From the NCBI RefSeq assembly GCF_000143535.2, contig NC_037317.1:2108001-2172000 (forward strand): a DNA stretch of 64,000 bases, in the 5' to 3' direction. The DNA comes from Botrytis cinerea B05.10 (Eukaryota > Ascomycota > Leotiomycetes > Helotiales > Sclerotiniaceae). The notes below the pieces were generated by a model. It worked only from the letters and a program-made list of their open reading frames with translations, did not search any database and had not been told where the DNA came from. Within the stretch, counting starts at the first letter, position 1. Every line of letters starts with the position of its first letter. This document shows positions 1 to 12,800 of this stretch, in pieces. Both the position numbers and the translations under genes were made by a program.

Positions 1-1332
1 CACACGCTCACTTTGTTGTTGATATGCCTTTAAATGTTCGATCTCGGATCTCATATTCTCTTTCGATTGACGTACGGGAACTTCGTAAACGCATTCGACG
101 TTCTTTTGAGATGCACATCTTGCGCAGGGAGTCTCGCCATCACACTATAAAATCAAAAATGTTAGCATTGACCAAAGACACTATTCAGACGATGGGGAGA
201 AGGCAACGAAGCCTGGATTGGTAGAAACAAATACTGTAAATAATACCTTTGCACGTTTCTTTCTACATTCTGTGCAAGCATTTGGCGTCACAATACCAAG
301 ACCCCGCCGTCTCTTTGGGTTGACTGTGTCCCTGTCCCTGTCCTTGTCTTTGTCTTCCATTTTGAAATTATGTGCGAAGACAGTGATGCTATTCGTAATT
401 GCTGTTGGTCTTGATGTTGACTAGAACGATCAATCGCATGTTCTGTTGTAAAGATTGCTGGATTCTGGATGAAGAGTTATGAACGTCAACATGACCGTGA
501 AAAGAGTTGAAGTTCCGGAACCCTTAAATGATGATGAACGTCGGGTAGGGTTTTGTTGAAGGGACCAAGTCGTTAGCTAGGTATATTTATGCTTTTTTCC
601 TACAATCTCCTGATTTTGGAAAATAGTTACTAGTAAAGTCCTGGCGCCAGTATTGTTTATTTTGGCTTGAAGAGATACTAGGACTAGGCCCATACCGGCA
701 CCGTAGCACATTGTGAGCTATGGCGGCATTGGCGGGGGTAAACGCCAAATGACGTCATAGAAGAGTGCAAAAAGATAAAATGGAGAGAAAAAAATGTCTG
801 AGCACATCTGGCGACCAGTTGAGATCCACGTGATCTTACAAAGCTGTAGGAAAAGATGCAAGGATTTTCAAAACTTGATAACTTGATCTCACGATGGATG
901 AGTAAGGGAACATCCAAGGAAATCCCGTGGAATCTACTGGGCATTACTTGGAATGTCTAGTATGGACGAGTACAGTCTATAATGTGCAGTGTGCACTCGA
1001 GTACACATAGGTAGTGTTGATAGACTATACAGTGTGAAGTATGCATTGCGAGGTCCATAAGTCTACAATACACAGTGTAGAGTGAGTGAGACAAGCCGCT
1101 GATAGGAACGCCAACAAAAGCTCACAGTACTATCACGTGACATACAACCACAGTTGCGATGTTGGCATTCCGAGGTCGCCGTGGACATCACAATGATATT
1201 GATGTGAACAATTCTCCGCACGATACGGTTGCCTGAGGCTACCTAGTATCTCTCTCCTCCCCACGCCACCGAAAACGTCTTCAAGAATATTGACTATTCC
1301 CATAATCAGCCGTTCCATACCACGGTGACAAC
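1..1332. other. Gene-free 5' stretch
   Basis: No convincing gene. Open frames here are short, overlap on both strands and resemble nothing known. A degenerate CTGTCC/CTTGTC pyrimidine run lies at about 329-357, and an 18-nt imperfect palindrome centred on CTCGAG at 990-1007. The last 200 bases are the probable promoter and leader of the gene starting at 1333. Confidence 0.5.
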
Positions 1333-2780
1333 ATGAATACTGTTGAAAAAGACTTGATTTCACAACCTCATCATCTAGGTGATCGATTGACGATTCAAAA
1401 GCCTCTATCTAGGAGAGGTAGAGGTCCAGGGTTATTAATCCTAACACCAGAGAGTTACACCTCACGAACTGATCGCAAAACACTTGATCCAGAGCCGATT
1501 CAAAAATGGGCAGAAGAAAGTTTTGTTGTTGTGAATGTTACAATTCCTGAGCATGCATTGAAAGCTGGTGAAGCGGATTTGCAAGCTTGCCTGGAGTCGG
1601 GTATAAAAGCTCTAAAGTCTTCACCAGAATGTACCGATTCTGATAAATTGGGACTCATTTGTATGTTTTTATGTTGATTTGTGTCCATTGCAATGTCCAG
1701 ATCATCTACGTTGTGTAGCTGACATTGTATTTTCTCGTTTAGTCTATGCTGAAAACTTGGATAAAAACATGCACACTGATTCTGTCTTGAAATTGTTGCT
1801 CGGAGGAGTTTTTTCAGTCGCAATTTTCTTCACTAATGATACCAAACAACTGACTGAAAAACTTACGCACAAATCTGTATCTCCATTGATGGTTCACAGC
1901 TCCGCGGCCCTACAAGGCCCTCAGTTGAGATCTGAAGATATTTCTCATGTGTATGCCACAACAAAGTCGACAAACTTTATCCTCCCTAGTCATAATCACT
2001 ATGATCCCGGGAGTGCGGGTGTAGCACATACGAGAAGTCTTGGTTTCATCAAAAAACACCTGGGTGGACCTGTCTTTGATCTTGAAGCTATTTGGGATGA
2101 GCATACACTCTATGAATTCGGGGAACGGAATGTTAAGAAAACAATGGGTACTATGGTTGATCAACCATATGTAAATCATATTCCAACAGTGCGTGATCTG
2201 GTGACTGCTTTATCTTTATACTAATACATATTACTCTCCCCTAGATGACTGGTGGAATTGGAAGAGGACCTCTAACAGATTTTTACACCAACCACTTTGT
2301 TTTTAATAACCCGGAAGACACGAAGCTCGAACTTGTTAGTCGGACAGTTGGTGTTGACCGCGTTATTGATGAATTCGTTTTCAGTTTCACGCATGATAGA
2401 GTGATAGATTGGATGTGAGTATCATTCGAAATGTGTAACGAATTTTTAATTAACATTCTGATAGTCTCCCTGGAGTTCCGCCAACTCACAAATATGCACG
2501 GATCCCATTTACTTCTGTGGTGAATGTTCGTGGTGATCGTTTATATCATGAACATATTGCCTGGGATCAAGCCACAGCCCTCCGTCAGCTCGGTCTCTTA
2601 CCTGAGTATCTTCCATTCCCATATCCTCTTCCAGATGGCCGATTGCCTGCCAAGGGAAAGCGATTCGAATATCGAGTTCCAACTGCTGGTGTAGAAACTG
2701 CTCAGAAATTGGTCAATGAAAGTAGTGTGGCGAGTAACGGATTATTTGGATTTGACATTCGAGAGGTAGATGATGTATGA
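1333..2780 (+). CDS. Dienelactone hydrolase-like (carboxymethylenebutenolidase-type) protein
   Basis: Four exons (1333-1660, 1743-2188, 2245-2414, 2465-2780) give a 419-residue protein. The frame is continuous across all three introns, and the first has a CTGAC branch point. The N-terminal two thirds resemble the alpha/beta-hydrolase fold proteins annotated in fungi as carboxymethylenebutenolidase, including the stretches RGRGPGLLILTPE and PGSAGVAHTRSLGF. The C-terminal part (from MTGGIGRGPLTDFY) looks like a SnoaL/NTF2-type domain. Classic enzymes of the family open lactone rings in aromatic degradation. I cannot see a clean nucleophile elbow (GxCxG or GxSxG), so activity is uncertain. Substrate is unknown; no signal peptide is seen, so a cytosolic location is likely. 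Confidence 0.8.
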
Positions 2781-4346
2781 AGAAGATCGTGTTTTAATTT
2801 GACCTTAAAGGCAGATCTTAGAGGCTGGTTGAATTTCAATAGTTGAGAGATACACCACAAAAGGTAGCGTCGATTTAATTACCATGCAGCTTGAGCGTTT
2901 ATGCCCGATTGCAAGTTGCTTCATCGAAATTCAAATATTTGAAGATTTGTTACTGGACGTTCTTCTTGGAGCGATATTGCCTCTGCATCCGTTTTCCTAT
3001 TCGGACAACACTTGCCTATAAACTGATAACTTACCGGATCAGGTTCTGAAACTTCGTACAAGTCCGTGCTATTGGTCTTTCTAGTAATAATAAGTATTAT
3101 CTTCGTACCTTTGCTATACAGTAGGCTACGAACTACAAGTGATTTTTGTCTAAGCGAGAGATCACCAGTTGCACTAGTGGATTATGATCGTTTCTAGGTT
3201 TCTGTTGGCAGAACGCTGTATTTGTTCATTCCTTTGCCACTATGCTGAGGACTCGTGCTTCAGATTTATTTTCTCCCACCCGTCCGAGCTTGATTTTATA
3301 GCACGCAGTTGGTTGCTCTGATACCTTATTTTGTTGATCTGTTCTTCGGCCTTCGTTCCTCTCTTCAATATTAGAGGAGTTGTAACGCCATAGAAAATAC
3401 AAATAAGATGACCTCCCTTTGAAAATCTAGACGCCAACCCTAGATGTTCACGTTCTTAAGGCAGGAGAGTTCGATCTTCGATTACCGCTTGTACCTTACG
3501 AGGAAATTATGCCACCGTGTCGCATCTGCCATGGTTGATAAGTTAACTTGGGTTTATATCTTCTCTAGAATCTTGTCGAAAAGCATAGTCACAAGCTTTT
3601 TGGTGAATCACAGGTGTATCACGTCTATTGTGACTTTGATTGGTGAAAGCGTCCGTCAGAAATTATCAGGTGGTTTAGTTATCAATCAGGTATCTGCATA
3701 TACGGTTTGGATGCTATTTGGCTTGGTAATTTCTGCTTATGATTAACTTGCAATCTCATGCTGAGGTGGCCTGGATGGGGCACCCAGCCTCAATGTTGAC
3801 GGCGGCTGAATGTTCACCACGAAGCTCCTGTCTTCGAGTAACCAATACATGATCAACAAAGTATGGAAGGTCTTTTTCAATTTAAACGCCTAGGAAGAGG
3901 AACTGTAAAACTGGGAATTGAGCAATGATTTTGTCATTCGAATATTTGACATTCATAGAGTCAGATCTGGTGATCAAGTTTGGCAGGTCGGATTTATGAT
4001 TCATGATTCATGAACTTCTTATTTCGATTAAGCCCTCAAAGCACTTTCTAGTCATTTTGTGCACAATTTTGTAATTACATATATGCTGCTATTTTTTACT
4101 ATTTTAGTTCTCTCTATTTCTTTCAGCTACAAAGTACAAGCTTCAAATCTCAAGACACCGAAATACAAACCCACCACACGGCATCCTTAGTCAAAACACT
4201 TAGAACTCACAACTCCTCGTACAAAATCAAAAAATTAGAACACATAAAATACATCCAACACTCCCGCATCGGAACTCTTCCAGTCTCTACTCCAAACCAC
4301 GACAAAGTACAAACTCACATCGTCGACGTCAACACAGCGTTTCAAT
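2781..4346. other. Intergenic region
   Basis: No gene recognised. A 100-codon open frame at 3444-3746 lacks recognisable domains and a good start context. From about 4120 the + strand becomes rich in A and C (CAC, AAC, TCC), as in fungal 5' leaders, which fits a transcript leading into the small ORF at 4347. Confidence 0.4.
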
Positions 4347-4580
4347 ATGCACATTCATCCCCCCTCCCTCTTCTTCACCACCATTCTCTTCATACTCATT
4401 TCCCTCTATTCGGTAAATGCAACCTCGACAGGAGCTTTTCAACCAGTAGATAGCTGTCAAAAACATGATTCGTGTCAAGAAGAACAGGGAAATCCGAACC
4501 GCTTACGTGGGAGATTTCGGCGTCGTTATACTCCTGAACTTATAGGAGAGGGTGATGATGTGGATAATGTAGGAAATTGA
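4347..4580 (+). CDS. Small secreted protein candidate
   Basis: A 77-residue ORF starting at an ATG after a long A/C-rich leader. Residues 1-25 form a typical secretion signal: a short polar start, a hydrophobic core (FFTTILFILISLYSV) and a small-residue cleavage site near NA-T. The mature part is about 50 residues with two cysteines in DSCQKHDSCQ, a basic cluster (RLRGRFRRRY) and an acidic tail. The basic cluster could be a Kex2-type processing region. I do not recognise a family. Such size and composition are common among effector-like secreted proteins, but function is unknown. A further exon downstream cannot be excluded. Confidence 0.5.
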   Translation: MHIHPPSLFFTTILFILISLYSVNATSTGAFQPVDSCQKHDSCQEEQGNPNRLRGRFRRRYTPELIGEGDDVDNVGN

Positions 4581-5758
4581 ATGACGGGGAGGATGTGAGA
4601 GGAGCAGAAAGGGGGTTTAGGGATGAGAGGATCAGGAATTCGGGTTAGGGGTCCGTACAGGAGAGAATTATTAGAGGACTTTTTGAATAGTATTTCTAGG
4701 ATATGATATGGTGCAAAGACGGGGATATGAATCTGGGGGAGGAGGAAAGTTCAATTTATATAGATTCATATGATGGATGTCAAGAATATCTATCGAGTAT
4801 AAATTATGCATTGATGTGATTCAAATTGATAATGGTGACGTTTACCATCTCTCTCCTCATATCCCCCAACTCTTTTCTGAATAATCCAGAGTGGAATACC
4901 TATTCGCTTTCTCCCATATGGTTTTCTTTTCATGTGTATCTTAGAACTCCCACAACCGTATCACTCATCGCCCTCCGGAGAATTCTTGTTGAATTTCTTA
5001 ACCCATTCCCACACAAGCAAGTAAGTGTGCAGAATCTCTCGATAACAATGGGAGAAAAAAAATAGGTTAGAGTATGAAAGATATATTAGATACGTAGTAT
5101 AAATATAAGATAACGCTCCAAATCCCACATCTACAGAGTCCAACCGATATCCTTCACATCCACAGTGTCTACCGAAGAGTCACACCGGTCATCCTCTCGT
5201 ATACTCATTACTCCAACCCAGTATCCACAAGAAAGGAGTCTCTCTCTCTCTGCCTTTCTCCTCCCATTTTGTTCCATTCGAATCAATCGTCGAATCGATG
5301 AATTCATACCCAGACAAACAAACTGCACATGAAAATGAATAAACTCCCAAGATTCGACAATCCCACCTCATACTTGTTAGTTACTCACTCACTTGGCATT
5401 GATTGATTTATTTATTTATTTATAAGCTTCCTTCGGGGATATCGAATCCCTACTAATGGAGGGGCAATGAATGAAAGAATGGTCTGTGCATCGCGGGGCA
5501 AAATAAATTACAGGTCAGAAGAAAAAAAAAAGATTATCAATCAAGCAAAGCATTTTCGAACGCGGAAGAAATTCGAAGGATTTTATTATTCTAACTTGTG
5601 AGAATTGTTTGGAGAGAAGTCTAGAGATAAAAGATATTGGGGTTTCTTCTGAAAGTTTTGTTTTTACTCTTGCTTTTACGGCACGTTTAGTTTGTTTCTT
5701 CTTTTTTCTCCTTCTTCTCCTATACCCTTTACAAAACCGCATCAACAAGTAAACCACC
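4581..5758. other. Intergenic region with a TTTA microsatellite
   Basis: No gene recognised. It contains a (TTTA) run at about 5407-5425 and a TCTCTC run near 5239. The last 150 bases before 5759 are T- and CT-rich with CTTTACAAAACC just upstream of the Sqt1 start, the usual look of a fungal leader. Confidence 0.45.
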
Positions 5759-7216
5759 ATGTCCTCCTCCCACCACCCCCACGACGATGACCCCATCAAC
5801 GAAGACGACAACGAGATGTTCGACCCCGCGGACGCCGCCGAAGAAATCACCGACATAGACGGCGACGCGGCCATGGACTCGGGCGACGAAGAGCACGACC
5901 CTAACGAGCAAGAAATGCAAGAAGAAGAAATCCAACTGCAGAACGATTCTGCCGCCCACATGGACGCCCACGGCGACTCCATCTTCTGCATTGCGCAGCA
6001 TCCGCTGCGCCCCGAGCTCGTCGCTACCGGTGGCTCGGACGGCGATGCCGATAACGCTCCCGGCGTTGGATATATTTTCGATGCGACGCCTGCGCCTACG
6101 CCCGTATTGCCCGCAAGCTATCAGAGCAATCCCAACGAGCGGGTAGAGCGGGGGAGTCTGGAGCCGATCTTCAAACTCGAGGGCCACACGGATTCGATCA
6201 ACGCGCTGGCGTTTTCGCAGCCGGATGGAAAGTTTTTGGTTTCTGGCGGACTGGATGGGAAAGTCCAGGTGTATGTGACGAATGGGAGCAAGTGGAAGAA
6301 GTATACCGAGGCGCGCGAGGTCGAGGAGATTAACTGGTTGGTTGCGTGTCCGTATGCGCAGTCGCCGAATACGTTTGCGTTTGGTGCGAATGATGGATCG
6401 GTGTGGGTGTATACTGTGGACCCGAGTCAGAAGAAGGCGCCGCTGCAATTGGTGCAGAGTTATTTTGCACACACGGAGAGTTGTACTGCGGGAGCGTGGT
6501 CGGCGGATGGAAGGCTGTTGGCGACGGTTAGCGAGGATGGTTCCTTGTATGTGTGGGATGTATTTGGAGAAGCTGCGGCCGCGGGATTAACAGGAGAAGG
6601 TGGACAAACGGTCGTAGGACTCACAGCCTTAGATCAACGCTTTGCAGTCGAAGGCGGACTCTTCAGCGTGGGTATCGCGCCAAGCGGCTCATTTGTCGCA
6701 GCCGGAGGAGCAGGGGGATCGATCAAAATCGTCGGGTTACCCCGCTTACCCGATGCGTCCGGTGCGGGCGCGGCTCCAGGTCAATCCGGACAGATTCTCG
6801 CGGATCTTCAAGCGCAGGGCGATGGAATCGAATCGATTGCATTTGCACAACCCCCATTAACCCTCATGGCAGCCGCGAGCGTGGATGGAAGTATTGCGCT
6901 CTTCGACTCGGCGCATCGATTCGCAGTGCGGAGACATATCAAAGAAGCGCACGAGGAGCACGCGGTGGTGAAGGTAGAATTCGTAAAGAATACACAATCG
7001 GGGGGCTGGCTACTGACGAGTTGCGGCATGGATGGAGTAGTCAGACGATGGGACGCGAGGGGCGGAACGGGAATTGCGAATTCGGGATTGGTGGGAGAGT
7101 GGAAGGGGCATAGGGGAGATGGGGTGGGCGTCATGGGATTTGTGCAGGGTGATGGAAATAGAATTGTGACGGCGGGTGACGATGGGATTAGTTTGGTTTT
7201 TGAATCGGCTATTTAG
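5759..7216 (+). CDS. SQT1: WD40 ribosome assembly protein Sqt1
   Basis: Single exon, 485 residues, good start context (CACCATGTC). An acidic N-terminal tail (residues 1-70, many D/E) is followed by a beta-propeller of WD40 repeats. Visible repeat ends include GGLDGKVQVY, GANDGSVWVY, SEDGSLYVWDV, ASVDGSIALF and CGMDGVVRRWD. Length, acidic tail and repeat pattern match yeast Sqt1 and its animal relative AAMP. In yeast Sqt1 binds nascent uL16 (Rpl10) and hands it to the 60S subunit. Its 3' end faces the acyl-CoA-ligase-like gene at 7587, 370 bp away. The coding strand is C-rich at the 5' end and G-rich at the 3' end. Confidence 0.9.
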   Translation: MSSSHHPHDDDPINEDDNEMFDPADAAEEITDIDGDAAMDSGDEEHDPNEQEMQEEEIQLQNDSAAHMDAHGDSIFCIAQHPLRPELVATGGSDGDADNAPGVGYIFDATPAPTPVLPASYQSNPNERVERGSLEPIFKLEGHTDSINALAFSQPDGKFLVSGGLDGKVQVYVTNGSKWKKYTEAREVEEINWLVACPYAQSPNTFAFGANDGSVWVYTVDPSQKKAPLQLVQSYFAHTESCTAGAWSADGRLLATVSEDGSLYVWDVFGEAAAAGLTGEGGQTVVGLTALDQRFAVEGGLFSVGIAPSGSFVAAGGAGGSIKIVGLPRLPDASGAGAAPGQSGQILADLQAQGDGIESIAFAQPPLTLMAAASVDGSIALFDSAHRFAVRRHIKEAHEEHAVVKVEFVKNTQSGGWLLTSCGMDGVVRRWDARGGTGIANSGLVGEWKGHRGDGVGVMGFVQGDGNRIVTAGDDGISLVFESAI

Positions 7217-7586
7217 GGTAGGGGAATGAATGAATGAATGAATGGCTCGATGTTAGGCATGGATGGATGGATGGCGGAGGAGTTTTTATATTACATGAAT
7301 TATAGAATTCGTGGTGGACAATAGACATTTTCATTTACAAACAAGCATGTGAGCAAGCAGGCAAGCGATTACTTATAAATTTCAATTAAAATTTACATCA
7401 AAAAACAAGTAGATAAAATCCATATCGCCATGTGTACTGATTAAACTGTATTGTTCATCCAGTCCAATTCTAGTCAATCCAACCCAGTTCAATCTAAAAA
7501 TACATGTAGGATGAACTTTCGATACAAAATCAATATCGAAGATCCTACTACTGCCTGCAATGACTCTCCTTTCCGCAACCTCACAA
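7217..7586. repeat. Convergent spacer with GAAT and GGAT microsatellites
   Basis: Short spacer between two convergent genes, presumably holding both 3' UTRs. Directly after the Sqt1 stop there are about five GAAT units (7223-7244) and then three GGAT units (about 7260-7272). No gene is seen. Confidence 0.6.
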
Positions 7587-9845
7587 CTACAACTTCGCGC
7601 CCTTTGCCCTCCTCGCCTCCTTTTCTCTATCCCTCAACAACCTCCTCAAGATCTTGCCGCTCGGACTCTTTGGAATGACATCAATAAACTCCACACCTCC
7701 TTTCAACCACTTATGTCTCGCCTTATGGTCCTCCACCCATTTACTGATATCTCTCTTAACCAGGGCGTCGTTTTCTTCGATGCCGACGGATGTGGATTTC
7801 ACAACGTAGGCTTTGGGGATTTCGCCGGCTGCGGCGTCGGGGACGGGGATGACGGCGCAGTCCGCGACGGAGGGGTGCGAGAGGAGGTGGGATTCGAGCT
7901 CGGCGGGGGCGACTTGGAGACCCTGGGTGGAGGTTAGATGGGGCGTTTTTTGGAGGAAGGAGAACTGTAGAGGAGAAAAGGGGAGATGGTGAAATTCTTG
8001 AGAGGGGAGGGAGATTTGCTTACCTTTACTTTAATAAGTTCCTTAATCCTATCCACGATGAAAATATGTTCATTTCCCGCCGGACTCACACGTATCTCAG
8101 CTTCATCACCCGTGCGCATCCATCTACCATTTCCATCTGTGTCCGGGAGAAACGTCTCGTTGTTCGCTTTTTCGTTATTGAGATAGCCGAGAACGACGGA
8201 TTTGGATTGGACGACCAATTCACCTGGTTGGTTAAGACCCGTGACTTCGACACCTTCTGGATTGACTAATTTTACGCGCACGCCGGGGATAAGGGAGCCG
8301 CATGAGCCGAGCCAGAGATCTTTGAATGAGGACATGCATACGACGGTGGAGGTTTCGGTTAGGCCTGAGAGGGGAATGTTAGATGTGATGTGTTTTGATG
8401 GGAGAGTAGAGGGGTAGGAGTATATACCATAGCCTTGTTGAATAACCCATTTAGGATAGAGTTTTTGGAGCTCCTCTGCAGTTTCTGTACCGAGAGGTGC
8501 GGCTCCGGTGAAAAGACCTCGAACGGAACTAATGTCATATTTGGAGCAGATGGATTGATTGTTTACGAGTTGGATAATAATGGGAGGGACCTAATGACCG
8601 TGAGATTTTGATTTGCAATGCATTTCATGTGGAGAATACTTACGAGAAAGAGACCTCGGATTTTATAGGTTTGGATACTGTTTAGGAATAATTTGAGCTC
8701 GAATTTGGGGAGAACAATTATTTCATCGCCGCGATAAGTTGTTCCTTGGGCTACGACGACTAAACCATAAATATGGCTTAGAGGAAGAAGACCTAAGCCG
8801 ACTTCTGTGTCTGTTTCCCATTGATCTCTGTAATTTGCCTCGTATGCTTTGAGTTGCAGGACATTGGAAATGACATTTTGGTGGCTGATCATAACTCCTT
8901 TCTGATATCTTGTTAGCCATATTCAGGGGGATCCGCGGTTCGCGGAATCATTTTGAGAATTGTCTCAATTGTATCCAGGAAAAATACTTACGGGTAGCCC
9001 TGAAGTTCCACTCGAATAACACAAATATGCTGTTTGTCGAGCTGCTTGTCCCTTCTCCATTCTCAATGGCTCTAATTTTGGAAGCTTTTCTCCTGCAGAA
9101 ATCAAATCGTCTGCAGTCTTGAATGGTACTTTCTTGCCTCCAGTCAACATCTCTGGCAAATCTAAAATATAGATTCTATCATTTTTAATTCCGGCACCCT
9201 TGGCAGCCTGCAAAGCAGTCTCGAGTAAAGGTATACACTATCTTTGAATTAGTTCCATAGTTCAAATTCTCGTGGCACCCAAAGATCGTACCGTAAAAAG
9301 TGCTTTAGCCCCTGAAGACTTCAATTGAAATTCCAATTCTGGAGCAGAATATTGAGCATTTGCAGGCGAAGCCACTCCGCCCAATTCATGAACTGCATAT
9401 GCCAATGTCATGAAATCAATCTGCCAAATCATTAGCCCCCCGACTTCCTGATGTTTGAACGGATCCTCCTACACTATTGAGGGAAAATATCCCCATTACT
9501 TTGTCCCATTCCGTTCCAGCATTTGGTTGCCATCCTAATTCTTTTGACAAAGCTCTTGCTAAATGTTCTACCCGTTGCGCTTGTTCCGACACTGTGTATG
9601 TTTTTCCAGTGATTCCGCATGTGAATGGATTGCGCGATGATTTGAAAGGTTTTCTGCCGTGTTTTTCATTGAGCATGAATTGACTGATTGGTATATCATC
9701 TGGTATATCTGTTTTTGAGGACTGTTAGCAAATCTTGTGCAGGTTTGAGGCGAAAACGGGCGAGGAAGCTTCATAATTGAAAGAATTGAAGTTTTGACAT
9801 ACTCAATGGATCATTGGAAACCCATGATGGAGGCGTAAAAACCAT
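7587..9845 (-). CDS. 4-coumarate-CoA ligase-like acyl-CoA synthetase, probably peroxisomal
   Basis: Eight exons on the minus strand (9845-9803, 9708-9473, 9420-9292, 9237-8992, 8901-8644, 8590-8428, 8364-8024, 7922-7587) join in frame to 583 residues. ANL-superfamily signatures appear in order: the P-loop YLCYSSGTSGLP, then YGLTETSTVV, then RWMRTGDEAEI, then the hinge DRIKELIKVKG, then the catalytic lysine motif PKSPSGKILRR. The enzyme should activate an aromatic or fatty carboxylic acid as an acyl-AMP and transfer it to CoA. The protein ends in AKL, a type-1 peroxisomal targeting tripeptide, which favours a role in side-chain or fatty-acid oxidation in peroxisomes. The exact substrate cannot be read from sequence. 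No secondary-metabolite core enzyme is nearby. Confidence 0.92.
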
Positions 9846-12800
9846 GATGATGGATTTATTATTTGGTAGGCTCTAAGCTCTCAAATGAAGCAAGGATGCT
9901 TGCGCCGTTGGTAGGCAATCGTCCGTTTGGCAAAAGAAACCAGAAAACGCTGGCAGATGAGCGAATCAAAGGGGTGTATATATGAATTGAAGATGGAAGA
10001 GATGAAACAATAGCTGGGTATAAATGCCGACTATTTCCAAAGCGAGAGAGGGAATCCACATGAAGAAGTTGGAGTCAATCTATCATAAATGAGGACTAGG
10101 TATGATGTACCCGGTGCAACACTGCCACTCTTGCGAAGAAATGCGGGGTTTGGGGAATGCCTTCAATATAAGTAGATGAACGGCAACTGAACGGGTAACT
10201 GACTGACCGGAAGCCGAGGCCCCCCTGAGTACGAAATCTTCCAATTGCTCCTACACGACACAGCTCGAAGGTTGCACTTCGTACTCGTACGCCCCCAGGT
10301 GTTGTTCGTGAAGCCATCCTTGTGCTCGCCATGCAAGATTACATCTTTTGTATCCTCATGCCTGACGCTCTTGTCCGATACATCGGAAATATCAAGACCG
10401 CCATGCGACGAGCTGCTTAACACCGAAAACTGCGCAGCGTTGAGCGCACCAAGGAAATGGAGACCCCAGCTCAATCCCCGATATTATGGTCAGTGCAATG
10501 ATCCACCATGGCCCATCCAACCGCACATTAGCGTCGGCAACTGTTCGATATTAAGTCGGATTGGATTTCGAGAGAAACCTAAATTATATAATTACATCGC
10601 GGCCATCGGAGAATGGAAACTTGGGGTTGGCGGGTAAAGCGGTAGAAAGATAGCTGCAGGAGGACTGACACCGCTAGTCATTCCATCGGATTGATCGGAT
10701 AAGTCGGTCATGTAAGAGGAGATAGGGGTTCGAAGGGTGATAGATAGATACTATTGATCGTTAGTAGCATACTAGGTAGGTATCGGCATCTGATATTCAA
10801 GACTTGTATCTTTCAAGTCTGTATGCTCAAACATCACCTCTCCCAAAACAATGGATACGCCTTTCGCCCAGCACGCCAGGAAGCAATTGATGGAGATGAA
10901 AGTAGAGGTATCTAACTAATAGTGTGGTGGGCCAAATGCTGATGTTAAAAGAGTTTTGTGTCTGGGCCATCTATTGCCCACAAATTCATCAAGGCAGGGC
11001 AGGACAGGACAGGACATGACGAGTTGCCATAGATACTTGAAGCTGTACCAAGCAGATGGTAGTGGATAGTAGTTTTATGTGCGATATGGAAGCTGTTCAG
11101 CAATATTCTGGAGGCCAAACAAGCTTCTCAGGTTATCTTTATCGTGCTTGTTCATCAATGGCTGAAATAGCAGTCAAGCACAAGACAAATACTGGATATG
11201 TCTGTAATCAGTTCCAGACAGAATTGAAAGAGTCGCATATCGGTATTCTGTATCAACACTTACTCTTTTCCATAATACTGGGCTGGCGACCGAGCATTGA
11301 GTACCTGGAAGAAGTTACTTGATGCAAATATCAAATTAGGTGCATTGGTCTGATGGGGACAGATGTTGGATCGCCCAGTCTTTGGTTCTGTCATAGAGTT
11401 ATTCAGACTATAAATGGTCTCTAGAGAGGTGGTTTTCTTATAGGGTCAATCGAATGAGCAACATATCAGAGTGAGCGACATACTAATCCACAGCTTCACG
11501 TTCTCAATAGAACAGCCAAGCTTCTCTAATTTGTCTTTGAATCCTAGTGGCAGTCGAATGGGGCTTGCGATGAAGTATGAGTCTGTTGAGAGTCGTTAAT
11601 GATTGTTATTAGTATGGTTTTTGCAGGAAAAGGGAGAGGTCTCGACCCTGCTTTGTATAGGTAAATCTATCTGTCTACGAACTGCACCTGATCATAAAAG
11701 CAAGTGAATCATATTGTACATATCTTCTACGTTCTTCCTCACCTTCTTCCTCGCCTTCGCATACCAATTGAAAGTCTCTGAGTAGCACGTGTTGATCATG
11801 AAAGGTTGGAGGTTGTATTTCCATGCCGTCTCCAAAACGAGTGAATCTGGGGAATGATGCGCATAGTTTTTCACTGAATCCTCACTTTGGGATTCAGGAA
11901 GATGCTGGTGAAGTTGAATTGTGGCAGCAAGAGTTGATAGCCAAAATCTAAACGCCAGAAGCAGTTTTATACTTCTTCCTTAGGGATTTATGGAATGTTT
12001 TGAGGAAGAATGTACTAGTTAGCCATATATATACTATACATACTTCATAACAGCATGTGTTTGGGCTGGCTATTGTTGGAGTCAAACACATAGTCAAAAT
12101 CACAGTGGAATGATATTGACAGAACTGTAAGGAGTGGTTCTTAAAAACCCCCAAAAGTCACAGTAGAATTCACTTTCGTCTTCACCTTTGTCTTTATATT
12201 CTCCATATTCTCTGCAGCATCAAAATGCACTTCAATTCTCGGACTCACTTCGGATAAGCGATTTGTTCGAAGCTGTCCGCCAAATCCCTTCATAGGGGTA
12301 AGGTCGGATAGATTCCATTCATCAACCCCCTTCATGTGAATACTTCTTTACTTTCAACGCAAACAACTATCTACTCCTTGGGATGATTTGAGGTTCCACT
12401 TTCAATTTTTAACTTTTTTAATTCACTTGTATCATTCGAAGACACCCCTCATCCCACCAAAAATTCTTTCAGTTGAGGGGAGAAGATACCTCATTCAAAA
12501 GAAACCTTTCGAGGGATTAGGGGATTTGAGGCTTGTAGAATCGAAATCCATAATTCACCGTCATGTACTGGTCTTTCTTCTCATGCACAAACGGTCAAGA
12601 ACTGCAGACGAAGAGTAAATCATTCTATTGTTTCCGTTTTGGGTAAAGCAATCCCTCAATCCCTCAATCTGACCCCATTCACACGATTGAAGTTCCATCA
12701 TCTTTCGAGTCGATGAGGGCTGAGGTGAATTCTTCAACAAACCACGCTAGTCTTAGCTCCATTTGAGTTCTCGAAGGACCTTCCTAGACCTTACTTAAGT

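Noticed and set aside
5515..6472. Long minus-strand frames opposite Sqt1
   Set aside because: Shadows of the plus-strand WD40 gene in GC-rich sequence.
10096..10637. Overlapping open frames on both strands
   Set aside because: Antisense to each other, no domain, no splice continuity; likely promoter sequence of the acyl-CoA ligase gene.
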